DNA of 5,491 bases from Candidatus Stahliibacteriota bacterium (lineage in GTDB: Bacteria > Hydrothermota > Tepidihabitantia > SM23-42), in NCBI GenBank assembly GCA_030670605.1, contig DAOVBK010000117.1, forward strand, positions 1 to 5,491, written 5' to 3'. Position 1 is the stretch's first letter; every line of letters begins with the position of its first letter. This document shows, piece by piece, positions 1-5,491 of the stretch. A model generated the notes under the pieces. It saw only the letters and a list, made by a program, of their open reading frames with translations. It had not been told where the DNA came from and made no database searches. Position numbers and translations under genes: made by a program.

Positions 1-2555
1 TACACTGGCATACACCGCTCCTTGATAGCCTCTCTCTCGAAGCAGATATTGAAGCCAGAACACGAACACTCTCCCTAGACTCAATCGAGGAGCAATCGTG
101 GCAGGCACGCATCTCTGCACAGCGAAAGAAGTTCACGTGCACAGTACTTTCATCATATGGTACTGTGAAAATAGACGGCTCGGCCCAAGGCAATCTCAAC
201 AATCCACGTATCGCTGCACACATCAGTGGAACGTTGAAATACGGACAACTCGAACCTCGTGTACAAGCAGATATGACTTTCCGAGACCAGCTTCTCGCTC
301 TCACGACACTGACACTGCGAGATTCTGCAATCTACATGAAAGCAAGTGCGACTATCTCCACGAAAATACCTGAAACAGTGAGTGCTGACCTTATGCTCGA
401 ATGTAATGATGTCACCTTTCTAAACAGTTTTCTTGACAAGGAGCATCCAATTCAAGGAGAGGTATATGTTGATGCTCACGCGCGAGGAACAATCAACAAT
501 CCCGATATTATTACCACAGTGAATATTCAGGATGCCCTCATCTATGGTGAAAAGATCATTCAAGCTGATCTTGAAGCCGCGATAACGAATCAGGTTCTTT
601 TAGTGAACAAAGGCAGTATCCTGAGCCCACGTGGCTCGCTGAGCATCACTGGTGAATACGACCTTATTAAAGCCGCTTTCAGCTCTCGGGTAGTGAGTGA
701 ATCGCTGACTCTTTCCGCACCCAAAATCATTGGAAAAGATACTATCCCTATTAGTGGAAAAGTGGGGCTCGATGTCAGCCTCCATGGAACCTCCACGAAT
801 CTTGAGGGAAATGGCACGGTCACATTCAAGGACTTCGTATACGACTCGCTATTACTGGAGGATCATGAACTCGATATCAACATTACTAACAATATTGCCA
901 CAATATTTCTTGAAAATGATAGAAGAAGTTTGAACCTTGAAGCACAGCTTGGTATCTTTGCTCCGCATCAGTTCAGTGGAGAGCTGACACTGAACGGTTT
1001 CAATCTGAAGCACTATCTTCCCATAGATACCGGAAGTATTGCTGCGACGATAACTGCCCGTGGGAATATGACAAACCTGGAAAAAACAGCGGCTGATATT
1101 ACGATAAACCGCCTGTATGGAAAAAAAGACCAGTATGAAATAGAAAGCGCCGATTCGCTCATTATAGCGTTGAGACAAGGCATCATTGGCTTCACAACAT
1201 GCAGAATGAACATACAACAAAACATCGTTACGATACAAGGAGTTTTACCTCTCGACATTGTTGATGATAGATTCGATGTACAATGCACTGCACAAGACAT
1301 TGACCTCGCTACACTGACAGCCATGGTGCCTGAAGCTCCTGATATGCACGGGCATGTCTCGTTTGACATAAATGCACAGGGAACCTTTGAAAGACCTCAG
1401 ATCACTGGTGAAATAAATGTGAGCAATGCCCGTTACACAGGACAAGATATCGCATTTGACTCTGTCCAGAGCCTGATGACGCTTGCTGGCAACCAACTAA
1501 CTATCAACTACTTGAACGGAAAAGTGAACAATGGTGTCTTCAATATAAGCGGCAATGTCACATTCGGTGACCGCAAGATCAGACAATTAGCCCTCGATGC
1601 TACTGTGAAGAAGGCTGATTTCCAAAACAGAGATTTGGGCACATATCTGGTCTCTGGAGATCTCAACGCGTACGTTCAGAATGATACGATTCAGATACGA
1701 GGTGAGATCGTAGCCGATTCGGCAACATACGATGTACCCTTTAATTTTCAACGAATGGTCAAACTCATCACCGCCTCAAACCAACCACCGCGCGAGCAGA
1801 GTGAAATCCTTCACCGTATTCATTGTGATGTCGGTATCTCAGCCCCGAATGGTGTCAACATCAAGAACAATGTTGCAGACGTAAACGCAGATGTCGACCT
1901 TCAGATGCGTGGTTTTTTATCGAAAATCAACATATATGGAAACATAGCCACGCCAGAAGGTGGTACAATCGCGTATCTAAACAGGAAGTTTGATATCGTG
2001 AATGCAACAATCCAGTTTGACGACCCGTACCGAATCGACCCTGTCCTTGATTTTGTCGCCGAAACGCATGTATCATCCGTTGACGGCGAATATAACATCA
2101 CCCTATCTGTGACCGGGACGGTTGAGAAGTGGAAACTTGAGCTCTTGTCAAATCCCATGGTGCCAGAACAGGATATCATAAGTCTCATACTCATTGGCAG
2201 ACGACGGACAAGCATGGCATTACAGGATGAGACAGTTGACTTGTCAAGCACAGCACAAGCTTATGCCGCGGCGATTGCGCGCGGTGCTGCCGAAGTGAAG
2301 ACGCAGCAGGCATTAGGACTGGAAAAGGTGGAAATCACTGGTGAGGTGGGAGGTGAAGAAGAACTGTCAGTGGATATCGAAAAGAAACTTGGCAAAGGAT
2401 TTACGTTGGTCTATGGCACGGGCATTGAAACATGGGAGATGCAAAAAATAGGTCTTAACTATGATATCAATGACAGATTCTCCATCCTCACACTCTACGA
2501 CCAGAAGAACCTGAACACAAGTGTGGATCTGGATATCAATTTCAAGATAAAATGA
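1..2555 (+). CDS. tamB: TamB/AsmA-like translocation and assembly module protein (DUF490), C-terminal part; start outside the window
   Basis: TamB proteins are anchored in the inner membrane, span the periplasm as a long beta-groove and dock on an Omp85 barrel; the family is linked to outer-membrane protein assembly and to phospholipid transport between the membranes. The reading frame is open from base 3, giving 850 visible codons, so the N-terminal anchor is missing. A GTG at 165 is an internal valine: the 54 codons before it are beta-rich and in keeping with the rest. Numbering from that GTG, nearly the whole length is alternating beta-strand with a recurring 'G-(T/N)-x-x-N-P-x-I'-type motif about every 100 residues. 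The C-terminal TamB domain (about residues 590-796) is recognisable: 'EGGTIAYLNRKFDI' (598-611), 'IQFDDPYRIDPVLDFVAET' (616-634), 'LSVTGTVEKWKLELLSNP' (647-664), then 'PEQDIISLILIGR' (667-679) and a final barrel-like stretch ending NFKIK. No frameshift is seen. The stop overlaps the start of the TamA-like gene, which supports the assignment. The family is near certain; the exact function in this lineage is inferred. Confidence 0.93.
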   Translation, partial: HWHTPLLDSLSLEADIEARTRTLSLDSIEEQSWQARISAQRKKFTCTVLSSYGTVKIDGSAQGNLNNPRIAAHISGTLKYGQLEPRVQADMTFRDQLLALTTLTLRDSAIYMKASATISTKIPETVSADLMLECNDVTFLNSFLDKEHPIQGEVYVDAHARGTINNPDIITTVNIQDALIYGEKIIQADLEAAITNQVLLVNKGSILSPRGSLSITGEYDLIKAAFSSRVVSESLTLSAPKIIGKDTIPISGKVGLDVSLHGTSTNLEGNGTVTFKDFVYDSLLLEDHELDINITNNIATIFLENDRRSLNLEAQLGIFAPHQFSGELTLNGFNLKHYLPIDTGSIAATITARGNMTNLEKTAADITINRLYGKKDQYEIESADSLIIALRQGIIGFTTCRMNIQQNIVTIQGVLPLDIVDDRFDVQCTAQDIDLATLTAMVPEAPDMHGHVSFDINAQGTFERPQITGEINVSNARYTGQDIAFDSVQSLMTLAGNQLTINYLNGKVNNGVFNISGNVTFGDRKIRQLALDATVKKADFQNRDLGTYLVSGDLNAYVQNDTIQIRGEIVADSATYDVPFNFQRMVKLITASNQPPREQSEILHRIHCDVGISAPNGVNIKNNVADVNADVDLQMRGFLSKINIYGNIATPEGGTIAYLNRKFDIVNATIQFDDPYRIDPVLDFVAETHVSSVDGEYNITLSVTGTVEKWKLELLSNPMVPEQDIISLILIGRRRTSMALQDETVDLSSTAQAYAAAIARGAAEVKTQQALGLEKVEITGEVGGEEELSVDIEKKLGKGFTLVYGTGIETWEMQKIGLNYDINDRFSILTLYDQKNLNTSVDLDINFKIK
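2552..2555 (+). promoter_or_regulatory. ATGA stop/start overlap coupling the tamB-like and tamA-like genes
   Basis: The TGA stop of the upstream gene (2553-2555) shares bases with the ATG of the downstream gene (2552-2554), and a second in-frame ATG follows at 2555. The downstream frame is closed by a TGA at 2471-2473, and there is no ATG, GTG or TTG between that stop and 2552, so this is the first possible start. The preceding bases (CAAGATAAA) hold no convincing Shine-Dalgarno sequence. Initiation therefore probably depends on ribosomes terminating on the upstream gene, which would keep the two envelope partners in fixed proportion. The overlap is seen directly; the coupling is inferred. 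Confidence 0.75.
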
Positions 2556-4261
2556 TGTCCATACTCATCATATTCATCATGCAGACTGACTTTCAAGTCG
2601 CATCAATAAGCATTGATGGTAATACCTATTTCGAGACCAAAACGTTAAGAAGTATCATGTTAACAAATACACCTGCGTTGTTTCGAAAAGCAGAATTTAC
2701 TGATGCAATATTCCGGGGTGACCTTGCAGCTATAGAGAACCACTACACTTCACATGGTTTCTTAGAGGCAGCAATTGATCATGAACTTGTCTATGATAGC
2801 ACTGAGAACAAAGTGGATATAAGAATCACTATACATGAAGGAATGCAGACATTGATTGAACGTATTGACCTTCACGGTAACACAGTTTTCAATGACGATA
2901 CGCTCAAGAAAATGCTTGTCATGGATTCAGGAGAGCACTTCAACAGCAGGCATATCGAAACAGACAACTTCAACATCACTGCCTTTTACGATGACCAGGG
3001 ATATGCAGATGTGAAGGTGAGTTCTGAACGTGTTGTTAAAGATCACAGAGCAATTATAACTCACACAATTGCTGAAGGACAAAAGCAGTATATAGACACA
3101 GTTGAATTCGCTGGACTGGAGCGGACGCGCGAAGACGTCGTACGCCGGGAGGCGAAACTGAAACAGGACGGTGTATTTCGCCATGCAGGTATTCTGCAAG
3201 GACAACGTAATCTGTACAGGCTCGGCGTCTTCAGGACGATTCGTGTAGAGACAGAGGATGCAGATAGAAAGAACTACAGGATAGTGCGTTACCTTTTGAC
3301 TGAGAAAGAACTCATCAACCTGAATTTGAGAATTGGCTATGGCACACAGGACTATGTACGGTTCGGCTTTATTGTCACCCACCTCAATCTGCTTGGTCGT
3401 GCCTGGCAGGGCACCGTGGACGGAAAGGCAAGTTTCACAGAAATCCGACTGGGCACAAATGTCTCAGTGCCGCATATTGCTTTTCTTCCAAGGCGGCTCA
3501 CCTTTGGTGTATACTATCAAGACAAAGATGAAAAAGCATACAACACGCGTACGTTCGGTAGTTTTGTCATAACGGACTTTGAGGTCCTGAAGGGCATATT
3601 ATCAGTTAAATATGATTTCGAAGGAAAAAGAACATACTATCCTGATTATGACAGCACAACACATGATTGGCTGCCAACAAGTACCACGAGTTGGCTACTT
3701 GATAGAAGAGATAATTTGATCAAGCCAAGAAAAGGATATTATTTCAACATAATTCAGGAGTTAAGTGGGGTCATACTCCCTTCAGATGTATGTTTAACCA
3801 AAACATCGATTGGAATCCGGACATTCAAATCGGTTGCCATTTTTGTCACGGGCGTATCAATGACACTTGGCATGGCTGAGCCTATCGCGCCGAGTACAGA
3901 AGTCCCTCTTTACAAAAGGTACTATTGCGGTGGTGCAACCTCTGTCCGCGGATACTCGGAATGGTCAATTGGACCGACTGATGAGTTTGGAAACCCGCTC
4001 GGCGGCAGATATCTATTCCAGACATCTGGTGAATTTCGATTTCCTGTGTACAAGAGTTTTGGCGGAGTCGCGTTCATAGATGCCGGCAACGTCTGGCCGA
4101 CAAGGGATGATATTTCAACTGACGTACGATGGGGCGCTGGTGCAGGCCTTCGCTACACAACGCCGATCGGCAGCATCAGACTAGACTATGGCATCAAGAT
4201 TGACCGTAGAGAAGATGAGTCTTTCGGTCAAATACACTTTGCCATTGGCGAAGCATTCTAA
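2552..4261 (+). CDS. tamA: TamA-like Omp85/BamA-family outer-membrane protein with three POTRA domains and a beta-barrel
   Basis: This is an outer-membrane barrel protein that should receive its TamB partner on periplasmic POTRA domains and help insert or move envelope components. After a very short hydrophobic leader (residues 3-10, SILIIFIM) come three POTRA domains: about 14-96, 101-176 and 179-250. Each has the strand-helix-helix-strand pattern, with signatures such as 'YTSHGFLEAAI' (65-75), 'FYDDQGYADV' (145-154) and 'LYRLGVFRTI' (221-230). The barrel (about 255-569) contains 'LDRRDNLIKPRKG' (383-395), the loop-6 motif 'GGATSVRGY' (460-468) with Arg466, 'FIDAGNVW' (508-515) and 'TPIGSIRLDYG' (537-547). 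It ends in a beta-signal, 'HFAIGEAF', with the usual C-terminal Phe. Three POTRA domains and 569 residues fit TamA (E. coli TamA is about 577) better than five-POTRA BamA of about 800, as does the upstream tamB-like gene. Many non-proteobacterial lineages annotate such genes simply as BamA/TamA family. The start at 2552 is the first possible one; the leader lacks Lys or Arg, which is odd for a secreted protein. Confidence 0.92.
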   Translation: MMSILIIFIMQTDFQVASISIDGNTYFETKTLRSIMLTNTPALFRKAEFTDAIFRGDLAAIENHYTSHGFLEAAIDHELVYDSTENKVDIRITIHEGMQTLIERIDLHGNTVFNDDTLKKMLVMDSGEHFNSRHIETDNFNITAFYDDQGYADVKVSSERVVKDHRAIITHTIAEGQKQYIDTVEFAGLERTREDVVRREAKLKQDGVFRHAGILQGQRNLYRLGVFRTIRVETEDADRKNYRIVRYLLTEKELINLNLRIGYGTQDYVRFGFIVTHLNLLGRAWQGTVDGKASFTEIRLGTNVSVPHIAFLPRRLTFGVYYQDKDEKAYNTRTFGSFVITDFEVLKGILSVKYDFEGKRTYYPDYDSTTHDWLPTSTTSWLLDRRDNLIKPRKGYYFNIIQELSGVILPSDVCLTKTSIGIRTFKSVAIFVTGVSMTLGMAEPIAPSTEVPLYKRYYCGGATSVRGYSEWSIGPTDEFGNPLGGRYLFQTSGEFRFPVYKSFGGVAFIDAGNVWPTRDDISTDVRWGAGAGLRYTTPIGSIRLDYGIKIDRREDESFGQIHFAIGEAF

Positions 4262-4265
4262 TTCA

Positions 4266-4286
4266 AAAAGGGGACTGTCCCCTTTT
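4266..4286. terminator. Inverted repeat between convergent genes, probable bidirectional terminator
   Basis: Two 10-base arms, AAAAGGGGAC (4266-4275) and GTCCCCTTTT (4277-4286), are perfect reverse complements around one central T. As RNA this folds into a 9-bp stem with a 3-base loop: G/C-rich next to the loop and A/U at the base. A run of U (four on the plus strand, five on the minus strand) therefore ends the hairpin in both directions, the layout expected of a terminator shared by convergent genes. It starts 5 bases after the TamA-like stop codon and ends 4 bases before the stop codon of the minus-strand gene, filling most of the 28-bp gap. The pattern also resembles dispersed REP-type palindromes, so it may be a repeat used as a terminator. 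The structure is seen directly; function is inferred. Confidence 0.75.
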
Positions 4287-4289
4287 CCT

Positions 4290-5491
4290 TTACAGGGATA
4301 CCTCTATCTCGGTTGGTTGTTCTACACCCTCATCACCAGTATTGTAGTACTCATAGACGCGTGATGAACGAACCTTTGCGCGAATCGGATACTTCGCCTT
4401 AATGCTATAGGACAACTGCACTGGTTGTTTCGAACTAACCTCATCAAGATAGATAATGAGCTGACGTGGTGTTATTGAGTACTTCTGTATTTTCTTACCA
4501 ACGAGTTCATCGAGTGTCGGTGTCTGAACTTCAAACCCTGGCGGAATACCGAGGTCGACCATGACCATCTGCGCAGTGCCTGGTCGCATGAGTCTCACCG
4601 AAACAGCTACATCAACGATATCATTCACCACGAGTTCTGTGCGATCGTACGTAACATCGATAATGAACGGCGGCTGGACAGGCTTCAGCAGTTCTTTCCA
4701 GGGAATGTAGTATGCACGGGTCAACTCATACATGAAACTACCGGTGCCGGTAACATTCACGTCTATGGTGTTGGCATCGCTCAGGTAATCAGTCAAGTCG
4801 ATTTGATGCATCACCTCGGCATTGTCCTCATCAATCTGCATTGTGCTGATCTTTTTGCCATTCACGATGATTGAGACGACTGCCTCGACATCTTCGGTCA
4901 TGCCACCAAGCGTAGCAACCAGTGATCGCAGTGCAATGATGGTTCCTTGTGTTGTGTGCCACGTACCCCGCGGGTCTTTGGAACGGATCAAATAGGTCAG
5001 TGCTTTGCTCACGACATCAGGATATTTGCCAGATTTAATCAGTGCGTAGCACGCGAGTCCTGTCGCCTCAATATCTGCGCCGCGACCACGTGAGAATGTT
5101 ATGGAAGAAACATCTGTCTCCCAGTATATTGCATCATCGTTCTGCTTTGCCATGCCAACCAGTTGCTTGAGCACTTCCATGGTTGTTGTACTGTGTGGTT
5201 CAACCGCAACAAATGCATTGGCAATGAGGGCAAGAACATACGGGTCTTTGGCTGCCTTAAGGTTTTTCTCCAGATACGTAAGCGCATTCTGCACTGATGC
5301 ACTACGATCACCAATATCGCCGAGTGCCCAGCACACGTATGCAGTCGGCAGTATTTCACTTTTCTGAATCTTTGTCCAGGACTCGGCATGCAGGTACTGT
5401 GCATCTGGTGACCATGAACCATCCTTGTTCTGCTGGTTCTTGAGCCACTGTGCCGTGCGGTCAATCAGTCGTTCATCAATCTCATACACCT
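4290..5491 (-). CDS. Alpha-2-macroglobulin-like protein, C-terminal part (thioester domain, CUB, receptor-binding domain); start outside the window
   Basis: Alpha-2-macroglobulins trap proteases: cleavage of a bait region changes their shape and exposes a thioester that bonds to the attacker. Bacterial members act in the periplasm. The frame stays open to the right edge; the GTG at 5489 is only the last in-frame codon that could pass for a start. Numbering from it, residues 1 to about 197 are the alpha-helical toroid thioester domain, with hairpin repeats ending in 'KDGSW' (22-26) and 'DPRGTW' (172-177), then 'TQGTIIALRSL' (180-190). Residues about 200-263 are the second half of the CUB domain, ending 'GTGSFMYELTRAYYIPW'. 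Residues about 276-385 are the receptor-binding (MG10) domain, with 'IPPGFEV' (315-321), 'LIIYLDEVS' (344-352) and 'RVYEYYN' (377-383). The CxEQ thioester motif, bait region and signal or lipoprotein peptide would lie upstream, outside the window, so whether the thioester exists cannot be seen. His34 fits the catalytic histidine position of complement C3. No pbpC-type partner gene is visible on this side. The gene converges on the tamB-tamA pair. Confidence 0.9.
   Translation of the reverse strand, partial: VYEIDERLIDRTAQWLKNQQNKDGSWSPDAQYLHAESWTKIQKSEILPTAYVCWALGDIGDRSASVQNALTYLEKNLKAAKDPYVLALIANAFVAVEPHSTTTMEVLKQLVGMAKQNDDAIYWETDVSSITFSRGRGADIEATGLACYALIKSGKYPDVVSKALTYLIRSKDPRGTWHTTQGTIIALRSLVATLGGMTEDVEAVVSIIVNGKKISTMQIDEDNAEVMHQIDLTDYLSDANTIDVNVTGTGSFMYELTRAYYIPWKELLKPVQPPFIIDVTYDRTELVVNDIVDVAVSVRLMRPGTAQMVMVDLGIPPGFEVQTPTLDELVGKKIQKYSITPRQLIIYLDEVSSKQPVQLSYSIKAKYPIRAKVRSSRVYEYYNTGDEGVEQPTEIEVSL

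Noticed and set aside
165..167. GTG codon that could be taken as the start of the TamB-like gene
   Set aside because: The same frame is open to the left edge and the 54 codons before it encode beta-rich sequence consistent with TamB. A 796-residue start here would also lack any signal or membrane anchor.
98..373. Plus-strand open frame of 91 codons near the left edge
   Set aside because: It is the out-of-frame reading of the TamB-like gene, rich in His, Thr, Cys and Arg with no recognisable feature.
852..1369. Overlapping minus-strand open frames of 118-128 codons (852-1238 and 1013-1369) inside the TamB-like gene
   Set aside because: Their translations are rich in Cys, Ser and Met, show no domain pattern, and lie wholly antisense to a well-supported gene.
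2927..3382. Minus-strand open frame of 151 codons inside the TamA-like gene
   Set aside because: It is the longest shadow frame, but its translation is low in Gly and Ala, Cys-rich and unrecognisable, and it is antisense to conserved POTRA domains.
3788..3931. Two cysteines in the TamA-like barrel (residues 414 and 459) as a possible disulfide
   Set aside because: Cys459 lies just before the conserved VRGY loop and Cys414 in a predicted strand, but nothing in the sequence shows that they are close in space.
5487..5489. GTG codon that could be taken as the start of the minus-strand A2M-like gene
   Set aside because: It would begin in the middle of the thioester domain, and the frame is open to the window edge; it is simply the last in-frame candidate before the sequence ends.

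Overview
The window carries three protein-coding genes on about 5.5 kb with almost no non-coding DNA, and two of the three run off the edges. The source is a diderm (Gram-negative-type) bacterium, because two genes encode parts of an envelope-spanning outer-membrane apparatus: a TamB/AsmA-like bridge protein and an Omp85-family barrel. The third gene is an alpha-2-macroglobulin-type thioester protein, which in bacteria is an envelope (periplasmic) protein. The phylum cannot be fixed from this sequence. The gene order tamB then tamA, the divergence from proteobacterial sequences and the moderate GC suggest an environmental lineage outside Proteobacteria, but this is only an impression.

Layout. 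Positions 1-2555 (+) hold the C-terminal 850 codons of a TamB-like protein whose start lies left of the window. Its stop codon overlaps the start of the next gene in an ATGA (2552-2555). Positions 2552-4261 (+) encode a complete 569-residue TamA-like Omp85 protein with three POTRA domains and a 16-strand-type barrel. A 28-bp gap (4262-4289) is nearly filled by a near-perfect inverted repeat that probably ends transcription from both sides. Positions 4290-5491 (-) hold the convergent C-terminal 399 codons of an alpha-2-macroglobulin-like protein: most of the thioester domain, the rest of the CUB domain and the receptor-binding domain. Its start, and any CxEQ thioester motif, lie right of the window.

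How they fit together. The first two genes form a translationally coupled pair. TamB spans the periplasm as a hydrophobic beta-groove and docks on the Omp85 barrel, and together they support outer-membrane biogenesis (barrel protein insertion and/or phospholipid transport). The alpha-2-macroglobulin gene is a separate transcription unit. Its only visible link to the pair is that it also acts in the envelope.

There is no gene-free stretch longer than 300 bp, no tRNA or rRNA, no CRISPR array and no insertion sequence. No promoter can be assigned because both transcription units begin outside the window. I found no convincing undescribed system. The points most worth a second look are a complement-C3-like histidine in the thioester domain, a roughly 100-residue repeat register in TamB, the short uncharged leader of the TamA-like protein, and the REP-like palindrome between the convergent genes.
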